64,000 nt of DNA, taken from Adenophora triphylla var. japonica (lineage: Eukaryota; Streptophyta; Magnoliopsida; Asterales; Campanulaceae). The position numbers and the translations under genes were made by a program. Positions 1 through 11,744 of the stretch are shown here, one piece after another. Below the pieces are notes generated by a model. That model ran no database searches and had not been told where the DNA came from. It saw nothing but the letters and a program-made list of their open reading frames with translations. The stretch is from contig JAFEMH010001478.1 of assembly GCA_022495995.1 (NCBI GenBank), forward strand, positions 62,001 through 126,000, given 5' to 3'. The stretch's first letter is position 1; every line of letters starts with the position of its first letter.

Positions 1-340
1 TGTTCTACTACAGGAAATACAAGACAGTAACACTAGTAGTGTTATTGTCTAAGTTTCTAAGTTTGGAAACTTTCTTTATTAGGAAACTTTCTAATAAATA
101 GCTTTCTAAGTTTGGAAACTTTCTAAGTTTGGAAACTTAGAAATTTTCTAAAAAATTTTCTAAAAATTGTGTTGCCCTTGCAAGTAACCAATTTAAAGTT
201 TCTAAAAATAGCTTCATGATAACAATTATTTTTAGAAAGTTTCTAAAAATAGCAAGTAACCAATTTGCAAATTGTGTTGCCCTTGCAAGAAATACAAGAC
301 AGTCCCACCATGCAATTATTGTTCTACTACAGGAACTTGC
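1..340. repeat. Rearranged AT-rich short repeats
   Basis: The stretch is built from scrambled copies of a few short words: 'gtttctaagtttggaaactt' and relatives (45-145 and again 190-250), 'gtgttgcccttgcaag' (about 168 and 272), and 'ctactacaggaa' with 'atacaagacagt' at both ends (6-28 and 285-335). Direct and inverted copies are mixed. No coding potential is seen; the open frame on the minus strand here is low-complexity. The element class is unknown. Confidence 0.6.
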
Positions 341-973
341 CATTGATTCAATCTCAAAATAATTATTATTATTATTGTATTTGGGGTCTCCATAATAAAA
401 TTTGCTTCCTAAATTAACTGTTTTTTTCTTCTTCGATATTATTATTATTATTTTAACTATCACTTTGAACTTATCACTTAATGGACTAAGTGCTTATCTA
501 AACAAGTAAATTATTTTCCTAATACAATATTTTTTGGCACCTCAGTCTATTATAAATACTTACTCTACGAGAGCTTAATTGATAAAACCGAAAAAAAAAA
601 TAAAAACTGCTTCGGATCTCTATATCTTGAGTAAAAGACTTCTTTATTTCATTTCAATGTGAGGTATGTGTTTCAACACGCCCCTTTACGCGTAGCCAAT
701 TCTTGGGCTTACAACGCGAACCATGTGGTTCAAGTGACCCAGAGCTAGAACATAGTAAGCCGTTAGGCCCGCACGTATAAAGAGTCTGACATACATATAA
801 GTCGATACCACGACAAAGTCATAAGTTTCATCTCATAGGCATGAGGGAGGGATAAAAGAAAAAAAATGACTTCCACATCAAAATGCAGTAGTTTCTTTTA
901 TCAGCATTGGATACATGTATGAATTTCTATGGTGATATTTACAGTGAAGTAATGTTTAGGTCAAGATAAGACC
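341..973. other. 3' flank of the TFIIF alpha gene
   Basis: AT-rich sequence downstream of the TFIIF alpha stop codon (the gene is on the minus strand). It must contain the 3' UTR and polyadenylation region, but I could not fix the cleavage site. At 650-840 there is a less AT-rich patch ('cacgcccctttacgcgtagcc') that could be an old LTR remnant; this is not supported by any partner repeat in the window. Confidence 0.4.
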
Positions 974-3900
974 TCATTTGTCTTTCAGCATTACATTACT
1001 ACCTCCGGTCTTCCTCCTCTGAATCTTAGAAATCTTCTTCAGTATAGCTCGAACAGCATCTCTGTCCTGCATTACGAACAATTTATCTCGTCAGATATTA
1101 GCATCACCGAGCTATCATGGAGCAAAATAATGTTTATTCTCCTGTTTTGCAAGGAAAAAATAAATTTAAAGTATAAATTTTACACCTACATATAATAATG
1201 ATAATAATATGTTTCAAAATAAGTATTCTTTTTGACCAAGCACATACATACGAAAAGCGAAATTGACTCCATCATAAGCATTACTACGCCTTGATTGTCC
1301 AATGTTACTCTGTGAGAATGGACCTATTTTTCAAGGAGCAATCCATCAGTAATATGGTGCTTTGTTGCTGATATATTTGAACTCCGTTTTCTAGTGAAAT
1401 TACTTGTTTATAAATTATCATGCCATAATTCACTTTTGATGGCGTAGTAAGCTCATTAAGGGTTTTCATGTATGCGTATGTTAAAAGTGCTTAAAAGCCA
1501 TTCTCCTTAATACCATGAAATGAACTAAAACTTGACACATATAGACCGTCGAAATGTCCATAAAAGAAAATAACTCCAGTTGTCTCAACATGCATGCCAT
1601 AGTAATGGATCAATTACTTCGGGACGTGAAGCCTAATAGCTTAAACAATACCTCTTCAAGAGAATTACTTCATTTGTCCCAAACTAAGCGTCGTCTTTTT
1701 GGTTGTTCAAGGAAACTAAGGAGGTTGACTTTTAAAATATAGTAACTGAACAATGGAATCAGTGGCGGAGCCACCTTAGGACAAAAGGCGGCAATTGCCC
1801 CCCCTTGAGATTTAAAAATGTGTCACTTTAGCACTAGCAAAACTTTGAAATTTTGATTTCAATCACTAAAAGTTATAATTTTGCCTCCCTTTAAATCAAG
1901 AAAAATTATACTATATCAAAATTTTGCCACCCTTGAAGTCAAATACTCCCTCCGTCCCTAAATGTTTGCCCCATTTCCCCTTTTCCTTTGTCCCAAAAAG
2001 TTAGTCTCATTTCCAAAATTAAAGCTTCAAAATCACTAAATTTTCAAAACTTGTAACATTTAGGAACGGAGTATTACATAACGGCGGTGTATATTATCAA
2101 TAATTTTCAAAGTGTTCGTAAAAATAACCAAAATTAAAGCTTCAAAATCACTAAATTAAAATGTTTGAAAAGTCAATGGGACAAACATTTAGGGACGGAG
2201 GGAGTATAAGTATTGTATCATAATATTCCATATCTAAAATTATCTTGCCCCCTTTTAAAAATATCTGGCTCCGCCACTAAATGGAATCATACTTGACAAA
2301 GGTGAACTTAGCAACTTAATTCAAAATAGTCATTCATTCAGGAGGTTGTACATTTTCCGTTTTTTTTTCTGATTTTGGGACGGTATATCACAGATTCTGG
2401 CTCCGCCACTAAATGGAATCATACTTGACAAAGGTGAACTTAGCAACTTAATTCAAAATAGTCATTCATTCAGGAGGTTGAGTACATTTTCTGTTTTTTT
2501 TTTTCTGATTTTGGGACGGAGGGGTATATCACAGAGAGGATTTTTCTTTAGCTGCATTGTATTAAAACTGACTAAACCTTAAGCCAGACCAACAATAAAT
2601 AGTAAACACTAATAGTATAGCGATACGTAAGTTGCAGCCCTAAACAAGCATATAAAACAGGAATTGATAATTAAAATGGGCTCTGTCTCTATAAATGAAT
2701 GTCTATTGTTTCAATTTTTTGTTCCCAAATGAATATTCAAATTTCGGAGAAGTTACTAAATTCTCCTCATCAAAGAATAAAGTCTAATTCACACCAACAG
2801 TCATGATGCAACCATACTTGTCAAAGGCGTCGCCCGCCTCGCTTTTTTTGTCGCCTTTGGGGTTTGTTGCCTCTTCGCAACAAGGCAGGCGGATGGTAGC
2901 CTTTTTAGGGGAGGCGTCGCCTTTACGATTAAGGCGAGAGGCGTGCGAGGCGTCGTCTTTAGGAAAGGGCGTGAAAGTTGGGCTTTTGTCGTTTTTATCA
3001 TACTGTGTCGGGTTTTTTTCTCTCCAGCGTTTGCTTTTTCAATTGTGATGTGCCCTAAAGTCGACTAAGTCGACATATCGAGAAGAGAAAGAGGAAAGAG
3101 GAAAGGGGAGAGGTCAGCAAATCTTAGGTGAACGATCACAATCAACTCCAACGACGGCGAGGCAGGTTCTCTTTGATTCAGGTGAGTTTTTTTTCTCTCT
3201 TTCTCTACGGTTCATGGTTGTCCGTTATTTCTTTCCATTCTTTTACTCCAGCGATCGCCTTTTCAATTGCGTTATGCCCTAAAAGTGGACTGCTGCGTTC
3301 TTTTTCTGTTCCTGGTTGTCCGTAATTTCTTTCCCTTCTTTTCTTCTTTTCTTCTTTTCTACTGCTCTCTGTTCTTTTTTTTTCTTCGAAATTACTGCTC
3401 TCTGTCCTCGAACACTATTATTATTACATTTGTGCTCTTTTTCTCTCTCTCTTCGGTTCATTTTTTTAACAAATAATTAATTTGCTTGCTAGTTGTTGCC
3501 CAACTTAATAATGTTGTTTCAAAATATTCACAATGTCTAGCACTAGCACATCATCAAGTTACATGTTTTAAGCTTTGTTTATGTGTTACATGCATATGCA
3601 TATTTTTTCTATTTTTTATTAATATTTTTTCTATTTTCAGGTTTGGTCGCCTTTTTTGCCACCGCCTTTCGCCTCTTTTAGGCACGCCTCGCCCGCCTTT
3701 CACCTGTGACAAGTATGGATGCAACGTTGTGATATCATCAAGGGTTTTCTATGTACTTATGCTACTTAGAATGCTTAAATTTAACCCTTTTTGCAAATGT
3801 TCCTCCAAGTTAAAATCACATTCAATTAGGGACGGAGGGAGTGTACCTTTTTTGACTTCAGCCTGAATTTAAATCTACCAGAAAGATCAGCCGTGGTCAC

Positions 3901-6900
3901 TGGTGTCTTCAGCATTAGAACAGCCCTGATTTCATCTTCTGTCACCGGACCAGAGGTTGACGCGGGCCCACTTGAAGATAGTGAAGAAGATGCAGCTTCA
4001 GCAGGCATGATACCTTTTAAAGTAGATATCATCATCCCATCTTTTACAGGTTTTACTTCCTGAATTTCGAAATAATTTGAAAGGAATATGGATCAGCTAA
4101 AGACTAGTCAATGTGCAAGACAGAGAAATCATCTTTGATTTGGTATATATGGTACTCCATCTGACCCTAAATGAATGTCCATATTCAAGAAAATTTTGTT
4201 CCAAAATGAATTGTCTTTTTTTACAAAAAAAAACTGTCCCTAGACGCTTTTTTACCAAAAAATAAATTGCTTTTCACTTTATTATCGTAAAATTAAATGT
4301 TTAGAAAGTGGATAGCAAGAATATTTATAAATATTTGCCATTAAAATGTTTACAAAACCACACATTTTCAGAGTGTCCCTTAAAATGAAATTCAGACATT
4401 CATTTAGGGACGGAGGGAGTAACTTACATAGTTGGCATCATCTTCTTCTTGATCTGATTCATTCATCCCTCTGATTCGATTGAGCAGCTTCTTAATCTCC
4501 TTTCCAGATTCACTTAGTCCTCCCTCCTCTTCATTAGTTTCTTCCTCGTCTTCTTCATCCTGAAAAAATGAGGAAGTCATTGGTACAATAGTAAGTGTCG
4601 TACATTCAGGGTAACAAACTAAATAGCCAGCAACTCCAAATAAATGAAATTGGAGAACCAAACATATTTCGAATTTGAAAAAAAATTAGATGTCTAGACA
4701 GACAAATTACGTGTATCCATAAGGAGAGACGCCTCAAGGAACTGATAACAGAAGAAAACAAACCTGCTTGATTTCTGGAGGAGGAATTTCAGGGGCCAAA
4801 TCTCCGTGTTCATCGGGATCGTTTCCGACAGCTTCATCATCATCTGTGAAAATCTCCTCATGCTCCCAATCATCACCTACCAAATACCAATAGTCAAGCT
4901 TCAGAAATTGATGCCACAAATAAGTGAAAGCAGAATCTATCAGAGAACACATGTCCGACTAAATATTTTTACCAAAAACCCCCCTTGTAAAGATACCTCC
5001 GCTTGATTTTCTAACTAGGCACAATAATAAGAAAGTCAACGCAAGTTATTAACGAATTTAAAGAGCCTTGACTACTTTTTTTCTAATACATATAGTACCC
5101 ACATGGAGGGACAAAACAAAAGTTCTTAGATCTGTCAATAGCAATCACACTACCAAGTACCAAACTGATATAAACATGAATTTGGATTATTATTCACAAA
5201 ATGCTCAACAAACAATATGAAATATCGGGAATAACTAATTAAAAATTTCACAAGGAACAGCACATTTCACAGGAAGCAAGAAGAAAGGCTCACCTTTCTC
5301 AATGTCATCATCATCCATATCAAGATCACCTCCTCCCTTGTTGAGCCCAAGTCTGCTTTTCCTCACTGACTCTTCTTCTTCATCTTCCTCACCAACATTC
5401 ATTTTACGTCCTTTCATCATCCACCTTTTATACCCCTCTGCATTTTTGCTTCTATTTTTCATCATTTCTTCTGCTTGCTCAAGTGTAAGTTGTGGACACT
5501 TTGCAATTTTGTTAAATTTGTACCTGCAATCAATGGCATCACAATTTTATAAACTGGTCATTGTGGCAAACTTTATGTGTTTCAATCATGGTTCATGTTT
5601 CTTCTTATAATAGTTACACAAGAAAAATGGTCAGAAATTCTTCATGCTTTGTATCCCCCAAATACTCGAGTCTGCCATGGTGTTTCATGCATACCAGGAA
5701 GTTTCGGGGGCTCCAGGCCCCAGAGTGAAATCTTTAATCTCTTTCCACGAACACGGAGCATCTATTAACCAATTTCTCAACAAGACTTTTTTGTTTATCT
5801 TATAATCTATTTCCCAAAAATGACTCATTTTGGTTTTAATTGTTTATAGTACAAGATCACTAAATGTGATACTCCACCAGGAATGAGTTACTATGGATGG
5901 TGATGCATTATAATATATCATGTTTTTTACTTTATTTTCATGTACTATATATGACATTCTAGTTTTACGTTACATTCTTCAACACTGATACAAATATGTG
6001 TGTGTTGAAAACAAGTGTCATATGACATAAATCGCGAATGGAACACTGGCATGCACCATTATCAGTATGTTCCATTCCCATACCCAGAAGGGTATGCTCG
6101 TGCAATAAAATTTACAACTATGCTTACGTTTGCTTTTAATTCTTTTTATTCTTCATTCTTCTGCTAACAGTTTTCGTTGCCCTATTTCTATTGACACGAG
6201 TATTTTTCCCTGCTCCACTATTCATTACTTTTTCTTCATTCTCACCTGCACAAATTCCCCTTTCCCTCTCTTTTATCTTGGAAATGACCTAATTTAATAA
6301 AAAAGACCTCTTTCTGTACTATAACTGCCCTTAAGAGTGCCCTTCTTGATAATTGATAAAATATACTCCCTCCGTCCCAGAATGATGTTCCCGTTTACCA
6401 TTTTGGTTTGTCCCGGAATGATGTTCCCATTTCTAAATAAGGAAGTAAAATTAGTGCAAGGTCAGTAAAGTGCAAGCAAGTGAAGCACATCCTCAAAATC
6501 TACAAAATGTACAATGGGAACATCATTTCGGGACAGAGGGAGTATATATATAGAGTGCAAACAAACTGTATTTGTCAGCTGAATAGAGAACTTAAAGAGA
6601 GTGGAATAGGAGGCATGGGTATACGTAGGGCATAAAAAGTAATTCATAGTGTGCATACCAAGATCCAGCAGGAATAGCAACAATCTCCTTTCTCTCCACA
6701 ATTAGAAGGTAGTACATTGGTGACACCGCACCCTCTAGGACACCCTGGTACTGAAACTGGCCACTTTCATTCTTCAACAACCAAGGTTTGTTCTTGAACT
6801 TCTCCTAAGCAACACATTACATGATAAACGGACACATTTTTATAAACGATATATGGAGCCCCTCTTAATATTCATTAAAACACCTAAAGGCAGGGTATGC

Positions 6901-8266
6901 ATGAATTTTGCTATAAAATTTGTAGTGCTTTCCGAGTACTATAATTATAACTTAATGATTCTGCTCCAAACCATATAGATTGAACAGTTTCACATAGGTG
7001 AATGTTAGTATACATACTATTCTGAAATAGAGGTTAAAACATGAATCAGTAATAAGTTCAATGCATATTATTATTCTCTTTCCTCTAGGGTCATTAAAAT
7101 ATAGGTTGCTTCCGAGTACCATGATGCTAAAAGATTCATAAGAAGAAGCAATTCTTAACTCAGCTTCTAACAAAAAGTATACCTGTAAGGATTTTGTAAC
7201 TTGGTGTCCTTGTAATACTTCCTTTTGGATAGTCCACTTAATCCCCACGTTGTTTTCCTCTGAAAAAGTTGGTACGCCGGAAGGAAATCTACCTATAAAG
7301 TAATTATTGTCACTCCTTGAACATATCCGCACATTATATTCCTACATGAGACACAATTGAAGCAGATAAAAAATCAGCATCCACAGAATTCAATAAACAT
7401 GTATCCAGAAGAAAAGCAGTCACTAAATGCCAAATGTAGACACTAATAACATTAACTCTTAACTATCGCCCTAACCCCCAAATCCTCAACCAGCCAAAAC
7501 CCAACATAAGGGGAAAGGAAAAGCATGAACCAATCATTCAATTAGCTTAAAGAACGTTAAACGCTAGGTATAAATTGTATAATACTTTCCTAAAGGAGCC
7601 GAATAACTATTATAAAATTTAAATGCAAGTAAAAAAAGGAGAGGGTCTTCTTAATGAACCATCAACCGATCCATTACAGAATTTCGAGGATCAACGATAA
7701 TCAGCTCGAGTAATTCTATACATATTGATCAATAGAGTGTTGTACAGTACAGTACCTTTGAATCCATTCTGTAAGATTCTGTACATTATTTCCTGTCTGT
7801 ATATCATTTTCCGATCATCTCACTTGTGCAGAATAAATTTGATCCAAATTACAGAAAACAAACACATTCAGATGTTATGCACTACGAGCTCCATGCATAA
7901 TCTACAACACTTGTATAAATTTTCCAATATTTTCTTGTTCTTGATTTTTCATAGCGTTTAGTTCATGTTCTTGATTTTTCATAAATCGCGTATACACACA
8001 TATACAGATAAACATAGACATGGAAACACACTTATCACACACACAACCACATTTAAACCCTTGAATACGTGTAGTTAAAAGTTCAGGGAACGAACACGGA
8101 TGAGGCGAGTGATAGTGACGCCACAACAGCGGCACTTCCCTTGATTCTCGGCAATGGTTTTGCCACAGGAAATACAAAGCGTCAAGTGCTTGCAAGTTGT
8201 TCCGTACAGTCCATTCGTCGTCCGGCAGCCATCGCAAGACGGCTTCAGAATCAAATCGCCGGACAT
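974..8266 (-). CDS. RAP74: Transcription initiation factor IIF alpha subunit (RAP74-like), 8 exons
   Basis: Large subunit of general factor TFIIF, which binds RNA polymerase II in the nucleus and helps promoter loading and early elongation. Exons (minus strand, 5' to 3'): 8266-8096, 7341-7183, 6804-6659, 5523-5294, 4876-4764, 4559-4428, 4059-3847, 1066-974. All have GT..AG borders and compatible phases and total 1257 nt, giving 418 residues. Residues 1-57 form the Cys-rich N-terminus typical of plant TFIIF alpha (CDGC, CKH, CISCGK, CRCCG). Next come NNYFIGRFPSG, QFQYQG and AIPAGSW, the dimerization region shared with beta. The middle is acidic (GGDLDMDDDDIEKG, EHEEIFTDDDEAVG, EEGGLSESGKEIKKLL). 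The C-terminal winged helix (VTEDEIRAVL ... ILKKISKIQRR) is split by intron 7. The protein is shorter than the Arabidopsis homologue as I recall it, mainly in the Lys/Ser-rich linker. Start chosen because ATG 8266 opens the conserved N-terminus. No frameshift or stop was seen, so it is probably functional. Gene identity is firm; exact splice sites are predicted. Confidence 0.93.
1760..2279. mobile_element. hAT-type MITE with 8-bp target duplication
   Basis: Terminal inverted repeats CAGTGGCGGAGCCA and TGGCTCCGCCACTA, flanked on both sides by AATGGAAT (1752-1759 and 2280-2287). An 8-bp duplication and CAG-type ends are hAT hallmarks. There is no coding capacity. A Stowaway element is nested inside. 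Confidence 0.85.
1946..2204. mobile_element. Stowaway-like MITE nested in the hAT MITE
   Basis: Ends CTCCCTCCGTCCCTAAATG and CATTTAGGGACGGAGGGAG are inverted, flanked by TA on each side (1944-1945, 2205-2206). This is the Tc1/mariner-type MITE signature common in plants. Confidence 0.85.
2264..2535. repeat. Tandem duplication of about 132 bp including a hAT end
   Basis: Bases from 2264 and from 2396 repeat almost exactly ('tctggctccgccactaaatg' through 'ctgattttgggacgg'). The unit includes the right inverted repeat of the hAT MITE and its flank, so the duplication happened after that insertion. Confidence 0.85.
2813..3717. mobile_element. Non-autonomous hAT element, 905 bp, perfect 8-bp target duplication
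   Basis: Left end CATACTTGTCAAAGGCG and right end complementary CATACTTGTCACAGGTG, with GATGCAAC duplicated at 2805-2812 and 3718-3725. Subterminal regions are rich in 'aggcgtcgcc / ggcgaggcg' motifs, as hAT elements often are. No transposase was found; open frames inside are pyrimidine-rich and unconvincing. It lies in intron 7 of TFIIF alpha. Confidence 0.9.
3829..3841. mobile_element. Lone Stowaway terminus next to the exon 7 donor
   Basis: GGGACGGAGGGAG ends a few bases from the exon 7/intron 7 donor (exon ends at 3847). On the gene strand the intron begins GTACACTCCCTCCGTCCC. The opposite terminus was not found intact; the partner may lie before the hAT insertion at 2813. Confidence 0.6.
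4155..4419. mobile_element. Stowaway-like MITE filling intron 6 of TFIIF alpha
   Basis: Ends CTCCATCTGACCCTAAATG and CATTTAGGGACGGAGGGAG, flanked by TA (4153-4154, 4420-4421). It occupies most of the 368 bp intron and ends 6 bases from the splice donor, which reads GTAAGTTA before the MITE on the gene strand. Confidence 0.85.
6366..6542. mobile_element. Stowaway-like MITE in intron 3 of TFIIF alpha
   Basis: CTCCCTCCGTCCCAGAATGA at the left and TCATTTCGGGACAGAGGGAG at the right, flanked by TA. The arms extend into 'tgttccc/gggaaca', making a long palindrome. Confidence 0.85.
7342..8095 (-). other. Intron 1 of TFIIF alpha
   Basis: Between the Cys-rich exon and 'EYNVR'. Donor CGT/GTTCGT, acceptor TGTAG/GAATAT. 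AT-rich, with nothing else recognised. Confidence 0.75.
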
Positions 8267-8503
8267 TTATTTGCTCTCCTCTCTGAAGTCTGAACTATAC
8301 CTGTAACAGGTTCAACTTCGCAACCGGATTAATTAGGGTTTCGATTCAAGTAATGTATGAAGAATTTTTACATGCAGGATTTCGAAATTGCTTGAGAAAT
8401 TTGTACTGGGTAGTTCTACTTTATTTTTTTGGCGACAAGGGTTTATCAAATTTAGGGGAAATGATTGTGAATGTGGTGGTGGGGCTTAAAAGTTAGTAGC
8501 TTA
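8267..8503 (-). promoter_or_regulatory. 5' UTR and proximal promoter of TFIIF alpha
   Basis: Only about 240 bp separate the start codon from a PIF/Harbinger-like element at 8504. A possible 5' UTR acceptor (TTACAG/GTATAG on the minus strand, about 8305) suggests a leader intron, but this is not certain. No clear TATA box was identified. Confidence 0.35.
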
Positions 8504-9484
8504 GACCGAGTCCAATAACTCAACTACCAAAAAATATTCAACTACATTAATATCACGAAATTTCATCTTCTCTCTCCATTCACTTAATCATTCAACTACT
8601 TTCTCAACTACATCCCCCACAATAAGCTAATTTAGTTTAAAATTCAACTCCTCCCAACTCATCATTCTATATCCCACCACTTTTTATTTTATTTACAATA
8701 ATTAATTTTATAATTAAAAAAATAATAAAAATAATAATAATTTATTATTAAAAATAAATTATTAATATTTTTATTTATAAATTCGATTTTTTTTTTAATT
8801 TTTTTAATTTGAGATTTTATTTAATTTTTTTAATTCGTAATTAATTTTAATTTTTTTTTAATTCACACTTAATTAATTTTTGTTAAGAGAAAAGAGAGGG
8901 TTTTTGTACAAAAAATATGAAAGTTATGTCATTTTATAGAGAAAAAAAGTTGTGTCCAAATCAAATGAAACTTATATCAATTTGTAGGGAAAAAAAATGA
9001 TGAATTTTGATGAAAAAAAAAAATTAAAAAAAAAATAATTTAATAGGTGATAATTAAGCTCAAATTGAAAAATGAGTATTTTTTTTTGTCCAAATAAAAT
9101 GAAACTTATATCAATTTGTAGGGAAAAAAAATGATGAATTTTGGTGAAAAAAAAAATTTTAAAAAAATTAATTTACTAGGTGATAAATAAGCTCAAAGAA
9201 TTGGGATAAAAAAAACAGTAACCAATCAGAATGTGCCAAGTGGCGATATCAGGAAAAAACAAAAAAAAAATTCATGGTGCCTCAACGCGCCTCTTCCGCG
9301 CGTGTAGTCCACGCGCCTTCTCCAAGCCAATAACCGCGCGACACGTGTCTCAGGTGGGCCCCTCCTTTTCCTCTTCAACCGGGTTGAACATTTTCAACTC
9401 AAACCCCTCAACTACCCTATTAAACACTCGCAACTAACTTACTCCCTCTCAACTACCTATTCAATCCCCCTATTGTACATGGCC
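8504..9484. mobile_element. PIF/Harbinger (Tourist-like) element, 981 bp
   Basis: Imperfect inverted ends GACCGAGTCCAATA and (complement) GGCCATGTACAATA, flanked by TTA at 8501-8503 and 9485-9487. The interior is very AT-rich (8680-9200) with direct repeats such as 'gatgaattttg(g/a)tgaaaaaa'. No transposase. The right-hand part is GC-richer and holds a short frame of no known family. Confidence 0.7.
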
Positions 9485-9879
9485 TTAGGTTAGGGCAACT
9501 TCAACAGGGAGGGTGTCAGTGGTTCGGTTCAAATCGCGGTTTGAGATCGAATCACGCGGTTCAGCTCGGTTCGATTTGGTTTTTATCGATTAACGGTTCA
9601 GCTCGGTTTCAAATATTTATAAACCATGCGGTTCGGTTTGGTTTGCGGTCTGACTCCTCCAAACCGAACCAAACCGAACCGAAGCAAACCATTTCGAGCT
9701 GAATCGCCAAGTCGAACCACCGAGCTGAACCGCCAAACCGAACCACCGAGCTGAACCGCCAAACCGAACCATCAAGCTGAACCGTCAAACCATTGATTCT
9801 TGACCATTGATTACTTTGATTTTATTTCCACCCTTGGATCTTTCAAACCCTAATCTAAATACCTAAGTCTAACCCTTTC

Positions 9880-10272
9880 TCTTTTCATTTCTCAGATTCA
9901 ACAACGGTGATGCTCCCTCAACCTTCTCTCTCCGTCTTCTACCTTCGGTCTTCAACCAGGAAGACGATCTTCCTTTTCCTTCATTCAAGCTTTTTGATTG
10001 ATTCAAAATTACCCCTCCATTCTAATTTTGGACCGACCGACCAGAGCCATCAGTCCAATTCCACTCTCAGCTCGTCGGTCGGCGATTTCCGGTGAACAAT
10101 TAGGCCATGGCAACGCCTATTTCCGGTGAACAATGTGAGCTATCCAAGTCCAACGCAAACCACGGCGCTTTCTCTCTCTTCCATCAACGCCATTTCCAGT
10201 TCCTAGAATAGCTCAACTTCAGCAATGGTGGTTGGGGTGCCATTCTCTCCGACATATACGCTTGCAAAGTAA

Positions 10273-10310
<38 letters not shown>

Positions 10311-10400
10311 GTTATTGATTTCTTCGCACTTTTGCCTAGTTCGTCGCTTAACGATATTTTCCGATTGCATTTATTCTATATTTTTATTTTGCTCGTTTAC
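9880..10400 (+). other. Gene-like segment with a (CT)n tract inside the hAT element
   Basis: Moderate GC, a 62-residue frame (9907-10095), a further start at 10224, and a (CT)14 run at 10277-10304 in an intron-like setting. This could be a captured gene 5' end. No family was recognised. Confidence 0.3.
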
Positions 10401-10969
10401 TGCCTAACTGAAGGTGATTCTCGAAATTAATTAGGTTTTGCTAATTCATGCTTTGCTTATCTAACTGAATTTCATAATTTTGTTGTCGAATTGCTTTTTC
10501 GATTTTCGTTAATTTGTCTGATCTCTATTCTTCCTGTATGGTATGCTCATAGTTTACTAGTGTGTTTCCAATTAATATGTGTATTGGAGTATTGTGTATC
10601 TGTTGGGAACCTGGAGCTAGAACAAGAAAAAACTCAATTTCACGTCGTTAATTTGATTGTGCTGGGAAACTGCAACAGGTGCACACAATGTGAAAGAGTA
10701 TAAGGTTGAACTTGACTATTTGAATTTGTTAATTTTGTGGGATTTTCTCTAAATTTGCTAGGTCATGTTTCAGGCTTTGGTTTTTCAGCTTATGCAGTTC
10801 GGACCGCAGTTCGGACCGCAGTTCGGACCGTGGTTCAGACCGCAGTTCGGACCGTGGTTCAGACTGCGGTTTGAACCGCTTAATGGAATCGCGGTTTGAG
10901 ACCGAACTGAATCAAACCGAGGTGATTTGGTTCGGTTTGGTTTGAAAATTTTCATGGTTCGATTTGGTT

Positions 10970-11450
10970 CACTACAAGAAACAGAACTATTAGGGTCGGC
11001 CATTTCCCGTCCTAATTAATCCATTTCCCGTCCTTAATAGTATTTAGGTCGGCGTTTGGGACGGGAAATGAGGGTCCTAAATAACATGCGACTCTAAAAG
11101 TTTTAGGACCCCCGTCACCGTCTCAAATACCTTATTTAGGTCGGGATTTTGCCGACCCTAATAAAAAATAATTTTATTTTTTTTTACGGGAAATTTTTGG
11201 AGCCAATTAGGTTTTGGTACCGATTGTTAGGGACGAGGTTGTCGACCCAAATAATATTTGGCGCCTAACTTTTTTTTGGAGGGAAATTATTAGGGACCAT
11301 GTCGCCCGACCCAAATATATTTTTGCGTCAAAATCACATTTTTTGTGGGAAAGTAATAAGGTCGGATATAGACGACCCAAATAAAAATTGGTACAAACCT
11401 GTTGATGACCCAAATATTTTCAACCCAGACACCATCACATTACTCCTACT
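10970..11450 (+). mobile_element. CACTA (En/Spm) terminus with subterminal repeats
   Basis: Starts CACTACAAGAAACAG, the classic CACTA terminal repeat. It is followed by inverted and direct copies of short GC-rich words ('gggacgggaaatg', 'catttcccgtcc', 'aggtcgg', 'ccgaccctaa') through about 11440, as in CACTA subterminal regions. I could not find the opposite terminus (TTTCTTGTAGTG) before the hAT end at 14772, so its length is unknown. Confidence 0.75.
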
Positions 11451-11744
11451 TTAGGAAAATATTTCAAATAAATACGAAAGGAATAATAATTAAATATAAT
11501 AATAAACACATCAGGATATGACCAACATTAGATAAAATTTACACAATATATTATAGGGAAGAAGAAGGGTATCAACAAAAACTCCAACTGTCCCCACAAT
11601 CCAACCTTCCCAATGTATAATTTTTAAATTTAACTTCATCTCAATGTCTTCTGAATGTGAATGTGAATGTAAATCCTCCAACAAAGACATTGATTCATGA
11701 AGATGCATCGATGCTCATTCAGAGGGCAAGGTCTTTGACCTGTA

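Larger units (their letters stand above)
1067..3846 (-). other. Intron 7 of TFIIF alpha, swollen by transposons
   Basis: At 2.78 kb this is the largest intron of the gene. It separates 'LKSKK' from 'DRDAVRAIL' in phase 0. It contains a hAT MITE (1760-2279) with a nested Stowaway, a tandem duplication (2264-2535), a 905 bp hAT element (2813-3717) and a lone Stowaway end (3829-3841) abutting the donor. The rest (1067-1759, 2536-2804) shows nothing recognisable; the short plus-strand frame at 1554-1742 has no family signature. Confidence 0.8.

Noticed and set aside
2803..3048. Open frames on both strands near 2.8-3.1 kb
   Set aside because: They lie in the GC-rich subterminal repeats of the 905 bp hAT element and have no family signature.
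5302..5610. Plus-strand open frame rich in Ser (about 100 residues)
   Set aside because: It is the complement of TFIIF alpha exon 4 (acidic Asp/Glu codons read as Ser/Leu).
10785..11003. Minus-strand frame with Asn/Gly/Pro repeats
   Set aside because: Translation of hAT subterminal 'gttcggaccgca' repeats.
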